In this document: positions 32,909 to 42,759 of the stretch, one piece after another | How positions within the stretch are numbered: the stretch's first letter is position 1 | Layout of the letters: each line of letters begins with the position of its first letter | DNA from: UBA3824 sp017541145 | Lineage (GTDB): Bacteria > Bacteroidota > Bacteroidia > Bacteroidales > UBA3824 | DNA length: 64,000 bases | Assembly (NCBI GenBank): GCA_947168365.1 | Contig: CAMVLO010000005.1 | Location: forward strand, 35,123-99,122 | Reading direction: 5' to 3' | Translations under genes and position numbers: made by a program | Notes under the pieces: generated by a model | The model's database searches: none | Told to the model about the DNA's origin: nothing | What the model saw: the letters and a program-made list of their open reading frames with translations, nothing else

Positions 32909-34227
32909 GCTTTTTTTCAAAAATTTTCAACAGAACCAAGAAAGACAATCTCGGTTATCCGGATGTCAAGTTTGGACGTTTTGCAAAGCCGTCGGAAAAT
33001 GAGGAACTTTTGGATCTGAAAACTCAAGCTGACGAACTTTTTGAAAGCGGTCAGTATTTGGATGCTTACGTTACATTTTTCGATTATATGCAGAAACTTG
33101 GCGGCCCGGCTGTTTTGTGTGAAATTGATAACGATACCAACGATTTCATTTTCAAGTTGTTGCAAGGTTCAAAAATTGTTAGCGGAGTGATAAATCAAAC
33201 TGATATTCTTGTAGAATCCAAAGTAGCAAAATTTTCGGGTGAAAACATCGCCTTGATGCGCTATTTACTTAGTCAGAATACCAAGTTTGCTTATACAAAA
33301 TATGCGATTGACGGCGATACAATTTATCTTAGGCAACGTTGTCCGATAAAAGACATGTCACCGCAGTCGTTTTCTGACATGCTTTCTGAGATTGCGATTT
33401 GTGCCGACAGTACCGATGAGTATCTCGAAACTGAATTTGCAAATATAATTCCTGTTGACTACGAAAATATTATTCCGTTGGATTCCAACGAATTAAGAAC
33501 CAAAATCGAATTTCTTAGAGTTTGGATCAAGGAGAGTTTTGAGTTGATTGAAAAATGTAAATTTGAGAAATTCAAACCGTATTTGCTTTTGGCATTGGTG
33601 TACAAGATTTTGTACTTAATTTCACCTGAAGGTGCACTTTTGAATCGTTTTCGTAAAATTTTGTCAATTTATTCTACCTACGATAAGGAAGAAGATAATA
33701 TGAACGAAGTTTTTTACAAAATGGATAAAGAACTGCACGCAATTGCAGAACTTTCCGATTCAGAATTGGAAAAATCACTTTACAGAACATACGCTGTTTT
33801 TCCGGAACTTGAGTACATGACATTTGCGGAAATGGTTGATTCTGTGGTAGAACTGTTGCGTTTGCCGTTGAAAGCTGCCGAAGCTAACATGGATGATGAA
33901 GTAGTTCCGTTGTGCGAATTTATTGTCGGTTATCATCTTAACCTTCACGGAATGCCTGATGCCGCCAGCGAATTGCTTTTAATATTTTGGCGCACGCTAA
34001 ATTCCGAATATTTTTATGGAATCGGTTTTACTGATACATTTTATAATGAGACTGTTCAGCAGTTGGCACAAACAAGAATTGCTCAAGAAATTGAAAGGAT
34101 AAATGCCAAATATTCAGTTATTTATCCGGGATTTCAGTTTAATCTTCTTGCTGTTGACATGTCAACATTAGAAGACTTTGCGTATACATTTTTGTTGGAA
34201 TTTAAGAACTTACAAATACCCGAATAA
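32905..34227 (+). CDS. Chaperone-fold (YbjN/type III chaperone-like) helical protein
   Basis: A 440-residue cytoplasmic protein that I do not recognise as a named family. A helical pair at about 35-60 (LKTQADELFESGQYLDAYVTF in part) looks TPR-like. Residues 105-180 (RYLLSQNTKFAYTKYAIDGD, then CPIKDMSPQSFSDMLSEIA) resemble the YbjN/type III secretion chaperone fold, where a domain binds a partner in a helix-beta-helix groove. The rest is helical. It overlaps the flavin reductase gene by four bases and is two bases from the protease gene, so all three are coupled. The protease's C-terminal domain has a similar fold, suggesting a matched pair. Confidence 0.55.
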   Translation: MSFFSKIFNRTKKDNLGYPDVKFGRFAKPSENEELLDLKTQADELFESGQYLDAYVTFFDYMQKLGGPAVLCEIDNDTNDFIFKLLQGSKIVSGVINQTDILVESKVAKFSGENIALMRYLLSQNTKFAYTKYAIDGDTIYLRQRCPIKDMSPQSFSDMLSEIAICADSTDEYLETEFANIIPVDYENIIPLDSNELRTKIEFLRVWIKESFELIEKCKFEKFKPYLLLALVYKILYLISPEGALLNRFRKILSIYSTYDKEEDNMNEVFYKMDKELHAIAELSDSELEKSLYRTYAVFPELEYMTFAEMVDSVVELLRLPLKAAEANMDDEVVPLCEFIVGYHLNLHGMPDAASELLLIFWRTLNSEYFYGIGFTDTFYNETVQQLAQTRIAQEIERINAKYSVIYPGFQFNLLAVDMSTLEDFAYTFLLEFKNLQIPE

Positions 34228-34229
34228 TC

Positions 34230-35327
34230 ATGGCTCAGAATACATCGATAATGGCAGAAGACGCCATCGTAAGAATATTAACCCCTTGGGGACTTGGAAC
34301 CGGCTTCCTGTTAGGCGATTACGAATTGATTGTAACCAACCGTCATGTTGTGGAAGGTTGCCGTCAAGTAGTATTGACATCAGAAAACTTCAAAAAACGT
34401 ATTGCAAATGTTCTTTACGTGGATCCGTTGCATGATTTGGCGTTTATCGAACCGCCTGAGGGTGTGGCAATTGGCAGTCTTCAGCTCGCTTTTGAAGGTT
34501 ACGAAGTAAAAGACGGCGACCCTATTTTGGCAGTCGGACATCCGCTGGGTTTGAAATATTCAAATACCAAAGGTATCGTTTCCAAAGCCTCTCGCCGTTT
34601 CAACGGTTTGGAATATATTCAGACCGATGCAGCGATTAATCCCGGAAATTCCGGCGGCCCGCTTATTACGAGTGACGGACTTGTGATTGGTGTAAATACT
34701 TTCATTTTGGCAAACGGTCAAAATCTTGGTTTTGCGCTCAATTATTCGTACCTCAGACAATCGCTCGAGCAGTTTAAAGCATTGAAAACCGGCTATGCAG
34801 TACGTTGTAATTCATGTACAAATATTGTTACAGAAAGTACACTTCAAAATGGATATTGTCCGTATTGCGGTGCAAAAATGAATAGCGAAGATTTTGAAGG
34901 TAAACTTTATATTCCGGGTGCTACAAGTAAAAAAGTAGAGGAAATTATTGCAAAGATGGGCTACAATTTGGAACTTGTACGAGACGGCAAAGATTCGTGG
35001 TCAATTGAAGACGACGACCTTGTTTTTAATATTTCGTACCGTCCTGAAAGCAATTACATTTACGCAGTTTGCCTGCTTTGTAAACTTCCGACCGAGAATA
35101 TTGCCCGCGTTTACGATTTGTTGTTGCGAACCAATTATAAATTTCCGCGTATTGCTTTTGCTGTAGAAAAAGGTTATGTCGAGATGACAACATCTTGTAT
35201 CAAAGATGTTGATTTTCATTCAGATACGGCTTATGATTTGTTCAGTTTGTTTGTTCGTAGTTGTCACCGTTACCGCAACATCCTGATAGAGCGTTATTAT
35301 TGTCAACCAGCAGAAAACGATGATTAA
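34230..35327 (+). CDS. Cytoplasmic trypsin-like protease with zinc ribbon and chaperone-like tail
   Basis: A 365-residue HtrA/trypsin-fold serine protease with the full triad: H39 (VTNRHVVEG), D69 (PLHDLAFIE) and S141 (INPGNSGGPL). There is no signal peptide or membrane anchor, unlike DegP/DegS, so it should act in the cytoplasm. After the protease (1-190) comes a zinc ribbon with C193, C196, C210 and C213, and then a YbjN/type III chaperone-like domain (about 225-355) instead of a PDZ domain. It is placed between a chaperone-fold protein and two lipoproteins, in a coupled operon, upstream of a STAND ATPase. Cytoplasmic trypsins near STAND ATPases are known in bacterial conflict systems; a role of that kind is an inference. 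Confidence 0.82.
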   Translation: MAQNTSIMAEDAIVRILTPWGLGTGFLLGDYELIVTNRHVVEGCRQVVLTSENFKKRIANVLYVDPLHDLAFIEPPEGVAIGSLQLAFEGYEVKDGDPILAVGHPLGLKYSNTKGIVSKASRRFNGLEYIQTDAAINPGNSGGPLITSDGLVIGVNTFILANGQNLGFALNYSYLRQSLEQFKALKTGYAVRCNSCTNIVTESTLQNGYCPYCGAKMNSEDFEGKLYIPGATSKKVEEIIAKMGYNLELVRDGKDSWSIEDDDLVFNISYRPESNYIYAVCLLCKLPTENIARVYDLLLRTNYKFPRIAFAVEKGYVEMTTSCIKDVDFHSDTAYDLFSLFVRSCHRYRNILIERYYCQPAENDD

Positions 35328-35328
35328 C

Positions 35329-35970
35329 ATGAAGATACCGGTTTTATTGTTCGCTGTGTTGTCAATATTCTCATTTTCAGATTGTTCCAACAAGAATTTG
35401 AGCATTGACGACCAAATTACGGATAGCGTGGAACATAAAAACGGTTTGGAGAAATTCGTAAATTTTTATAATTCAGACGGAAAAGTTGTAAGAACCAAAG
35501 AGCATTATCTCGATACTGTTGATAATCATTGGGTTTTAACCGGAATCGACGAATTTCAGTACAACGAATCCGGGCAAGTAGTGAGGGAAGAGATGTTTCG
35601 ACCAAACCTTGCTATGGAAATTTCGCCGTTGGAATTGGATTCTGTTTTTTACAACGATAGAGGCTTAAAAATTGAGTCTGTATATTTTGTGTCCGGCGGA
35701 AAACCGGATAGTTGGGCACGCGTTTCGCGACTTTCTTACAATTATTTAGACAACGATACATTAGTATTTTCCGAATCCCAATTTACTTGGGATAGTGACA
35801 TGAAACATTGGCAAAAAGTAAATGAAAAATATTATGAATATGATTCACTTGGGAGAGTGATTTCGTTATTGACATATCAATTGGATCTGCGTGATACGTC
35901 AAAAGTAGCGAGAGATTTACAAGAATTTTATTATCCTGATGATAAACTAATTAATGAAAATAGCTTATGA
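35329..35970 (+). CDS. Putative lipoprotein, YD-like repeats, first of pair
   Basis: A 213-residue exported protein. The start ATG 35329 gives MKIPVLLFAVLSIFSFSDC; an alternative ATG at 35320 overlaps the protease stop. The lipobox-like SFSDC is weak but acceptable in Bacteroidota. The mature part repeats a pattern like YNESGQVVREEM, YNDRGLKIESVYF, YEYDSLGRVISLL, reminiscent of YD/RHS repeats. It overlaps the next gene by four bases. No known function. Confidence 0.6.
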   Translation: MKIPVLLFAVLSIFSFSDCSNKNLSIDDQITDSVEHKNGLEKFVNFYNSDGKVVRTKEHYLDTVDNHWVLTGIDEFQYNESGQVVREEMFRPNLAMEISPLELDSVFYNDRGLKIESVYFVSGGKPDSWARVSRLSYNYLDNDTLVFSESQFTWDSDMKHWQKVNEKYYEYDSLGRVISLLTYQLDLRDTSKVARDLQEFYYPDDKLINENSL

Positions 35971-36839
35971 AACTTACCGATTTAATGTTTATTTTACCCG
36001 CTTTGGGCATATTGTCCTGCGGTGCTGGCAAAGAAGCTCCGCCGGTTGTACAAAAAACTGATACAATGATTTCGTTGTACACAACCGATACTGCAAATTA
36101 TCGCAAACTTACATTTTTTTTGGGCGATTATGAGCAAGGATTTGAGTTGCAACATATTAAGCTTAAAGAGGTTTTTGTGCCTTATTTCAAATCGATGTTC
36201 GGTTACGATTCGTTGGGTTGTAAAAATCTTATAATCAACAGTTTGTATGATACTGTAAAACAGGATTTTTTTCATGTTAACAAGCAGGAACTTGTATTTA
36301 ACAAGTTGATGTATCCCGTAGAAATTACAAATTATGTTGACAAAAACGGTAAATGGTTGCCGGTTTCCAAAGAAAAGAAAACTTATGACAACAAAATGAA
36401 TGTTACAATTGATGAATTGTACAAGTTTCAGCAAAATGATTTTATCGCTTTTTCAAAACAAGAATATACTTTTGACTCGCAAAATAATCCTATCGAGATT
36501 ATAGAATACGTTTCAGATACTACCGGAAAATGGGTTTACAAATCAAAAATAGAGCAAGAATTCAGTGAAAATTTACCGGTTTTTGTTTATACATACGAGC
36601 CATTAAAAAACAAAAAGTGGAATCTTGTAAGCAAAATTGAACATCAATACAACGTTAAAGGACTTCGTGAAAGTTCCATTTCGTATGTAAAAAATCCGTG
36701 GCGTAAAGACAAGTGGACATATTACGTTCGTACCGATTATTCTTACAATGAGAGCACCGGAAACATGAGTAGTATGAAAACTTCGTTTTGGGACGAGAAA
36801 AAATCGAAGTGGAGACTTCAAGAAGTAGAAGAATTTTAA
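35967..36839 (+). CDS. Putative lipoprotein, YD-like repeats, second of pair
   Basis: A 290-residue exported protein with a convincing lipobox (MKLTDLMFILPALGILSCG, Cys 18). Repeats such as YTFDSQNNPIEIIEYVSDTT, IEHQYNVKGLRESSISYV and YSYNESTGNMSSMKT match those of the preceding protein, so the two are related. It starts four bases before the previous stop (ATGA), which shows coupling. It could sit on the inner or outer membrane facing the periplasm; function unknown. Confidence 0.65.
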   Translation: MKLTDLMFILPALGILSCGAGKEAPPVVQKTDTMISLYTTDTANYRKLTFFLGDYEQGFELQHIKLKEVFVPYFKSMFGYDSLGCKNLIINSLYDTVKQDFFHVNKQELVFNKLMYPVEITNYVDKNGKWLPVSKEKKTYDNKMNVTIDELYKFQQNDFIAFSKQEYTFDSQNNPIEIIEYVSDTTGKWVYKSKIEQEFSENLPVFVYTYEPLKNKKWNLVSKIEHQYNVKGLRESSISYVKNPWRKDKWTYYVRTDYSYNESTGNMSSMKTSFWDEKKSKWRLQEVEEF

Positions 36840-36844
36840 TCATT

Positions 36845-36878
36845 TTTGTAATTTTCTGATTCATTTTTCATATATTTG
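36845..36878 (+). promoter_or_regulatory. Promoter of the STAND-WD40 gene
   Basis: TTTG (36845-36848), 22-base spacer, TATATTTG (36871-36878), 30 bases before the ATG. Confidence 0.7.
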
Positions 36879-36908
36879 TAAACTCAAAAATCGCACGTTT
36901 ATAAAATT

Positions 36909-39900
36909 ATGAAAAATGAATTCTTTTTGGGTATAAATTCTTATAATTCAGAAGATTATGAATTTTTACCCGGTAGGACAGATGATGTCAGACAATTATC
37001 TTATTTACTTGATAATGAAACTGTTTCGATACTATGTTCCGAGCCGCGAATTGGAAAAACTTCGCTTATAAATGCCGGTATTTTGGTGGCAGAAAAATTG
37101 TCACAAAAGAAAGTCTGTGCGTTGAAATTCGACATCCCTCAATTCAAATTTGGTGACGAAGTCCTTGAAAAACAGTTAATTAAATTCATAAATTCCAAAT
37201 GTGACAAGCCGTCGTATATTGATATGGCTTTCGAGAACGACAATTCATTGTGGTACGCTTCCAAACGGCTTCAAGCGTGTTACAAGGATTGTAAGCGTTT
37301 CTATTTGATTTTGGATTCATTCGAGAATTTTTTTACATACGGTACAGCTGCCAGAAAAGAAGTTGCAAAAGCCTTGGCGAATTTGATTTACGGAGAAATT
37401 CCATCGAAATTCAGCGAGGAAATGCAAAAAATCATGCTTGGACAATCCGATGTTGTCATTTCAAAAGATGGCATGAATTTACTTTATGAACCTCTGAAAA
37501 TAAGCGTGTTGTTCTCGGTATCAAAAGATCAGTATAATTCCATGTCAGAATTAAATGACAGTATTCGAGGAATTTTTCAAAATACAATGGAATTGTTGCC
37601 TTTTGATTTTGATACAGCAAAAACTGCGTGCGAAACAATTGTAAATCAGCCTTTTGAGGATTTACCTGTCGTAGAATTTGATGCTCATGCTGTTGACAAA
37701 ATAGTTTCGGGCGTGGCTTACAATGGTGTTATCAATCCCGGATTTTTGCGAAACGCTGTTTTATATTTTAGAAATTTGGCAAAACAGTGCAGTCAAAATC
37801 TTGTAAATAAGGAATTTATAGAATCATCGGAATATTTTTCAAAATCGCGGCTTAGCAATTTTGAAAATCTTATCGAAGACGAAAATTCACGAGTAGCTTT
37901 TTCGCAATTTCTTGTAAATGAAATGGTTGTGGATGGCGAAACACAGCCGTTGCAGGCTTACAAAGGTATCGCGCAAAAAAAATATGGTCTCAGCGACGAG
38001 ATTTTGGATCTTGCAAAACATAATTCCATTCTAAAATCCTTGATTTCTGCTGATGCCCGCACATTTTATTTGCCGTGTAATTCGGAAATTTTTAAGTATA
38101 TTCTAAAGGATAAAAAGACTAGTTTACCTATTGTAGAACAAAAAACTGTAAGTAAACAAAAGGATACAATAATACATGGTTTAACAACAACTGTACAATC
38201 TGTTTCACCTGTAAAAGTAAGACGTAAGCCATGGATCCTTGCAATAATGGGAATTGCGATTGTAAGTATGTCGTGTATATTACTTGCATTTTCGTTGAAA
38301 GGCGATGCAGAGCGCAGTGCTCAAAACGCACGTAGTAGCATGTTGACAGCTTTTGCATTTCAAAAGTTGGAAACCGATCCAACATTCAGTTTGCGTCTTG
38401 CACAGCGTGCCATTTCTCTTGATACTACTAATATTCAGGCTTACAGCGCGTTACTAAATTCTTTTTACAATACTGATATTTTTTACAATATTTCGGGAGA
38501 ATACGGTTTAAATGTTGTAAAAGCTGAAATATCAGACGATTGTAAATATATTGCTACATACGTTAAAAATGATTTGTTGGAACAATATGCAGCCCGAATT
38601 TTGAATGCTGACGGCGACGTGATTGTGGAAATTCCTCATAAAAAGGAAGTTACATCAATTTCCATTTCTCGTGACAATTCAAAGATTATTACAACTTCGT
38701 ATGATAGTACAGCAAGAGTATTTGACTTTAAGGGAAATGAACTTTTAACAATAAAAAATCATAAAGCAATACTTTGGACTGCTGATTTTTCGTTTGACAA
38801 TTCCAAGATTCTTACCGGCGGCAGCGATTACAAGGTAAAAATCTGGGATTCAGAAGGTAACGAACTTTCTACGCTTTCCGGACATGATTTCGACGTGTAT
38901 TCAGCGCGTTTTTCTCCGGATGCGTCGATGATAATTACTTCCGGTGGTGACAATACTGCAAGGCTCTGGAAATCAGACGGTAAATTGCAAAAAGTTTTCG
39001 CAATTAAAGAGGATAACCGTTTTTCGATGTCGATTATCATTTCAGCGGAGTTTTCTCCGGACGGTAAGTTTGTTTTGCTGGCTGCCAACGATTATTTGTA
39101 CAAAAATCATAAAGCCAGACTTTTTGATTTGGATGGCAATGAGTTAATTTCGTTTTCCGGTCATAACGATTGGATAAATTCGGCGTCCTTTTCGTCGGAC
39201 GGTAAGCATATAATTACGGCTTCTCGCGATAAATTTGTACGCGTTTTTGCCTTGAACGGCGAATTGGAAAAAGTGTTGAAAGGTCATAATTCTAATGTTT
39301 GGAATGCAAGGTTTATGACTGATAATCAGTCAATTATTACCGTTGGTGATGACCATACAATTCGGTCATGGACAATCGGAAAACGTTTTGAAACCTATCC
39401 TGGCGCACGTAATGTAAGTTTTGCATGTTTTTCAAAAAACGGTTTAAATATTGTTGTTGTTCAAGATACGGTTGCACAGTCTTGGGATTTAACCGGCGAG
39501 ATTGTTTCTACATTTGTCGGACATCATTCTGCAATCAATACAGCCCGCTATTCGCCTGATGGTAAGTCAGTTGTGACTGCGTCAAAGGATGGTTCAGTAA
39601 GAGTTTGGGACGCTGTATCGGGTACGCTTCAAAATATTTATTGTACACATAATTCTTCTGCAAACGATGTGGAATTTTCTCCTGACGGCAAATATTTGGT
39701 ATCTGTTTCCAACGATAGTGCTGTAGTAATTCGCAATTTAGTAACCGGCACAGAATTGAAAGTACTTGATAATTCGGCAGTTTCATCGGTTTCGTTCTCG
39801 CCTTCAGGTGAAATTTTTGCGACAGGGAATTCCGATGGACAAGTTGTTTTGTGGGATCTTAAAGGTAATATTCTCAAGACATTTCATGGTCATGACGGGC

Positions 39901-40340
39901 GAGTTAATTCGGTTTGTTTTTCTCCTGACGGTCAGTATATTATCTCAACTTCTTCAGATGAGACAGCTGTGCTTTGGGATCGTTTAGGACAAATGCAATT
40001 TACATTCCGAGGTTATGAAAACAAAGTAAATTCTGCTGTTTTCTCGCCTGACGGTAAATATATTCTTACGACTTCGGATGACGGTTCGGCAAGACTTTGG
40101 ACTACCGATGGCAAAGACGTGATGAATTTCAAACATGACGGCAAAGTTTCGTCGGCTGTTTTTTCTCCGGACGGAAAATATATTTTGACAGTTTATACCG
40201 ATTCGCATAAGCTTAAAACATTGAAACTTAGAATTATAAGTCCTGATGGAATTACCCGTCATATCGATCAGCTTGATCTTTATGGTTCTGTTTGGAAACC
40301 GGATGCTGAAACAATTACAAAATATGGAATGACTTACTAA
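36909..40340 (+). CDS. STAND-like NTPase with membrane helix and 14 WD40 repeats
   Basis: A 1143-residue protein. Residues 1-430 form a P-loop NTPase: FLPGRTDDVRQL (19-30) is the GR-motif that opens STAND domains, Walker A is SEPRIGKTSL (44-53, K50), Walker B is FYLILDSFENFF (131-142, D136). A single membrane helix (about 440-463, PWILAIMGIAIVSMSCILLAF) separates it from 14 WD40 repeats (about 530-1130), each with a clear GH...FSPDGK...D...LWD pattern, enough for two seven-bladed propellers. STAND ATPases act as ligand-triggered switches, with the repeats sensing; here the helix puts ATPase and sensor on opposite sides of the membrane. No effector domain is fused; the upstream cytoplasmic trypsin is a candidate partner. 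Confidence 0.82.
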   Translation: MKNEFFLGINSYNSEDYEFLPGRTDDVRQLSYLLDNETVSILCSEPRIGKTSLINAGILVAEKLSQKKVCALKFDIPQFKFGDEVLEKQLIKFINSKCDKPSYIDMAFENDNSLWYASKRLQACYKDCKRFYLILDSFENFFTYGTAARKEVAKALANLIYGEIPSKFSEEMQKIMLGQSDVVISKDGMNLLYEPLKISVLFSVSKDQYNSMSELNDSIRGIFQNTMELLPFDFDTAKTACETIVNQPFEDLPVVEFDAHAVDKIVSGVAYNGVINPGFLRNAVLYFRNLAKQCSQNLVNKEFIESSEYFSKSRLSNFENLIEDENSRVAFSQFLVNEMVVDGETQPLQAYKGIAQKKYGLSDEILDLAKHNSILKSLISADARTFYLPCNSEIFKYILKDKKTSLPIVEQKTVSKQKDTIIHGLTTTVQSVSPVKVRRKPWILAIMGIAIVSMSCILLAFSLKGDAERSAQNARSSMLTAFAFQKLETDPTFSLRLAQRAISLDTTNIQAYSALLNSFYNTDIFYNISGEYGLNVVKAEISDDCKYIATYVKNDLLEQYAARILNADGDVIVEIPHKKEVTSISISRDNSKIITTSYDSTARVFDFKGNELLTIKNHKAILWTADFSFDNSKILTGGSDYKVKIWDSEGNELSTLSGHDFDVYSARFSPDASMIITSGGDNTARLWKSDGKLQKVFAIKEDNRFSMSIIISAEFSPDGKFVLLAANDYLYKNHKARLFDLDGNELISFSGHNDWINSASFSSDGKHIITASRDKFVRVFALNGELEKVLKGHNSNVWNARFMTDNQSIITVGDDHTIRSWTIGKRFETYPGARNVSFACFSKNGLNIVVVQDTVAQSWDLTGEIVSTFVGHHSAINTARYSPDGKSVVTASKDGSVRVWDAVSGTLQNIYCTHNSSANDVEFSPDGKYLVSVSNDSAVVIRNLVTGTELKVLDNSAVSSVSFSPSGEIFATGNSDGQVVLWDLKGNILKTFHGHDGRVNSVCFSPDGQYIISTSSDETAVLWDRLGQMQFTFRGYENKVNSAVFSPDGKYILTTSDDGSARLWTTDGKDVMNFKHDGKVSSAVFSPDGKYILTVYTDSHKLKTLKLRIISPDGITRHIDQLDLYGSVWKPDAETITKYGMTY

Positions 40341-40380
40341 GATTTCTTAAAGAATCGGGTGGGAGAGTCGCCAAACAAAA

Positions 40381-40430
40381 CAGCCCTTTTGACTTGAATT
40401 TTCTTGTCAAAAGGGCTGTTTAATTTTTTT
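40381..40430 (+). terminator. Bidirectional terminator between STAND-WD40 and histidine kinase genes
   Basis: CAGCCCTTTTGAC (40381-40393) pairs with GTCAAAAGGGCTG (40406-40418), a perfect 13-bp stem, with T-rich DNA after it on the plus strand and TTTTGTTT on the minus strand. Confidence 0.9.
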
Positions 40431-40445
40431 TGTAGGAAATTCTTT

Positions 40446-42725
40446 TTATTTCTTTTTGCTTTTCAAGAAACCTTGTAAAGTATTCATAAGAATCTGAATT
40501 TCAATTGGTTTCGTGATGTAATAATTGCAACCTGCGGCAATTGTTTTTTCCTTTTCGCCGGTGAGTGCGTAAGCTGTTTGAGCTATAATAATCACGTCCT
40601 TGTTGAATTCGCGGATATGTTTTGTTGCATCGTAACCGTTCATTACAGGCATCTTGATATCCATGAGAATCAAGTCGATAGATGGATTTTCTTTTGTGAT
40701 TTTAACTGCTTCTTCACCGTTTTTAGCCCAAAGAACTGTAGCTTTGGTATCGGCAAGAACTTCCTGCATGTAGGCGATATTCATGTCCTCGTCTTCTGCT
40801 ACAAGAATTGTACTGCCTTCCAAACTGTCGTTGTTACCTTCGGCTTGCGATGCGCCGTATTCGTCAGCGGTGTTCAATTCCGGATCGTAAGGTAATGTAA
40901 AGTAGAATACAGAACCCTCATTTTCAACAGATTCTACCCACATCTCGCCGCCAAGAAGTTCGGCAAGTTTCTTTGAAATTGTAAGCCCCAAACCTGTTCC
41001 GCTTTGATTTTTATCGTCTTTTTGTTCTATCTGACCGAAACGTTTGAAAATTACATCAAGTTTGTCCTGTGGCATTCCGCAACCGGTATCTTTCACATAG
41101 AAAAGCAATTGCTCCGGAGTATTGAACTTGTAACCGAATTCAATATAGCCTTTTTCCGTGAATTTCATTGCGTTGCCAATCAAATTGTTGAGAATTTGCT
41201 TGAATCTGAACGGATCAGTTTCAATATTAAAATCTTCGGAATCCACTGCACGTTTCATTCTAAGTTCAAACGGCTTGTTTTTCATGTCATTTATCTGGTA
41301 ATGAGACAGATAAATTTCATTCATAATCGGATTGAGATTTACTTTTCTTTTCTTAACTTTCAGCTGACCTGCTTCAATTTTAGAAATATCAATGATATCA
41401 TTAATCAAATTGAGAAGGCTCTTGCCGCTGTTGATTATGAATTCAAGATATTTTTCTTTGTGCAAATCAAAATTACCGGGTTTCGCCAAAAGCTCTGAAA
41501 ATCCGATAATTGAGTTCATCGGAGTACGGATTTCGTGACTCATATTTGCGAGGAATGCAGATTTCAGTTTGTCGGATTCCTCAGCCTTTTTCTTAGCTTC
41601 CACAAGTTCAGCTTCGTATTTCACACGCTGCGTGATGTCTTTTATCATGATTACGCTGCCGTTTTTGTCGCCGCTTGAATAGGTATTTACTGAAATTTCA
41701 GCGTTGAAAGTCTTGTTTTCTTTGTTGATTGAAATTGCCTCAAAAGTCTTGGTAGTGTATTTACAAGTACCTGAAGATCTGTATTTTTGGATTTCATTTT
41801 CAAATTCCTTTCTGTATTCAGCCGGAACAACGATATTTTCAAAAGGTGCGCCGTTAACTTCAGCAAATGTATAACCGAAAAGTCTTTCTGCTGCATTGTT
41901 GAAGAAAGTAATTTTCATTTGATTGTTGCAAACGATAATTGCATCAAACGATGATTTGTTTACCTTTGCAAATATCTCATTTATAGATTCTTCGTGCATT
42001 TTAGCTTCGTCGCGTTCTTGTTCGCGTTTGCTGATAGTTTCCATCATAATTCCGAAACGTTTGTAAAGTTCCGAAACTTCGTCACGACCTTCAGGAATAT
42101 CAAGTTTTATATTAAATTTCTGATTTTCAGTTATATCACCGATAGTTTCAGAAAGTTTTTTCAGAGGTGTAATTATCATTTTTTGCAATCCGAAAATAAT
42201 TGCAATAATCATAATTGTAGAAATTATAAGAACGACAATAATTGTTCTTATAAATTTGAACTCGCTGAGTGAATGGCTTTTAGTAGAAACCTTCAGAAAA
42301 ACTTTTCCGTTGATTGAATTTTGGAAAATAGCGGGTTCTGTTACATAAAGATATTCGTCTTCTATATACGCTTCCGATTTGTTGCTGACTTTGGTAAGCG
42401 GTTCAAGTATCTTGTTGCCTTTGTTGTAACTTGCTACAAGTGAATCTTTTGAGTTGTAAATTTGAGCATTTTCGATGTCTTCAATAATATCAACCCTGTT
42501 AAGAATTTCGTTAACATCTTTGTAATTTTTGAAATCCAAGGCTGTAAGACATAGTTCACCAATCATCTGTGCCTTCAGGCTGTAAGACTTTTTCAGATAG
42601 TCGTCAAGGTAATTGCTGTGGACTGTTGTCATCGAAAATGTCACAATTACAATCGACACCAGCATTACTATCAAGAAACTGGCTAACAGTTTGGCGCGAA
42701 TTGACAGATTAGTTAAAATTTTCAT
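40446..42725 (-). CDS. Hybrid sensor histidine kinase-response regulator
   Basis: A 759-residue inner-membrane hybrid kinase. Membrane helices at about 10-32 and 155-178 enclose a periplasmic sensor of about 120 residues; then HAMP (about 180-232), PAS (about 250-370), HisKA with H397 (NMSHEIRTPMNS), HATPase (N box NLIGNAMKF, G boxes DTGCGMPQ and GTGLGL) and a C-terminal receiver with D689 (LILMDIKMP). The REC is the only receiver of the operon, and no DNA-binding or other output domain follows, so output must be elsewhere. It is the last gene of a four-gene minus-strand operon, 34 bp after the YfiR-like gene. Confidence 0.93.
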   Translation of the reverse strand: MKILTNLSIRAKLLASFLIVMLVSIVIVTFSMTTVHSNYLDDYLKKSYSLKAQMIGELCLTALDFKNYKDVNEILNRVDIIEDIENAQIYNSKDSLVASYNKGNKILEPLTKVSNKSEAYIEDEYLYVTEPAIFQNSINGKVFLKVSTKSHSLSEFKFIRTIIVVLIISTIMIIAIIFGLQKMIITPLKKLSETIGDITENQKFNIKLDIPEGRDEVSELYKRFGIMMETISKREQERDEAKMHEESINEIFAKVNKSSFDAIIVCNNQMKITFFNNAAERLFGYTFAEVNGAPFENIVVPAEYRKEFENEIQKYRSSGTCKYTTKTFEAISINKENKTFNAEISVNTYSSGDKNGSVIMIKDITQRVKYEAELVEAKKKAEESDKLKSAFLANMSHEIRTPMNSIIGFSELLAKPGNFDLHKEKYLEFIINSGKSLLNLINDIIDISKIEAGQLKVKKRKVNLNPIMNEIYLSHYQINDMKNKPFELRMKRAVDSEDFNIETDPFRFKQILNNLIGNAMKFTEKGYIEFGYKFNTPEQLLFYVKDTGCGMPQDKLDVIFKRFGQIEQKDDKNQSGTGLGLTISKKLAELLGGEMWVESVENEGSVFYFTLPYDPELNTADEYGASQAEGNNDSLEGSTILVAEDEDMNIAYMQEVLADTKATVLWAKNGEEAVKITKENPSIDLILMDIKMPVMNGYDATKHIREFNKDVIIIAQTAYALTGEKEKTIAAGCNYYITKPIEIQILMNTLQGFLKSKKK

Positions 42726-42759
42726 TTTTAAAAATTTTAGTTGTTGTTATACTTTTATA

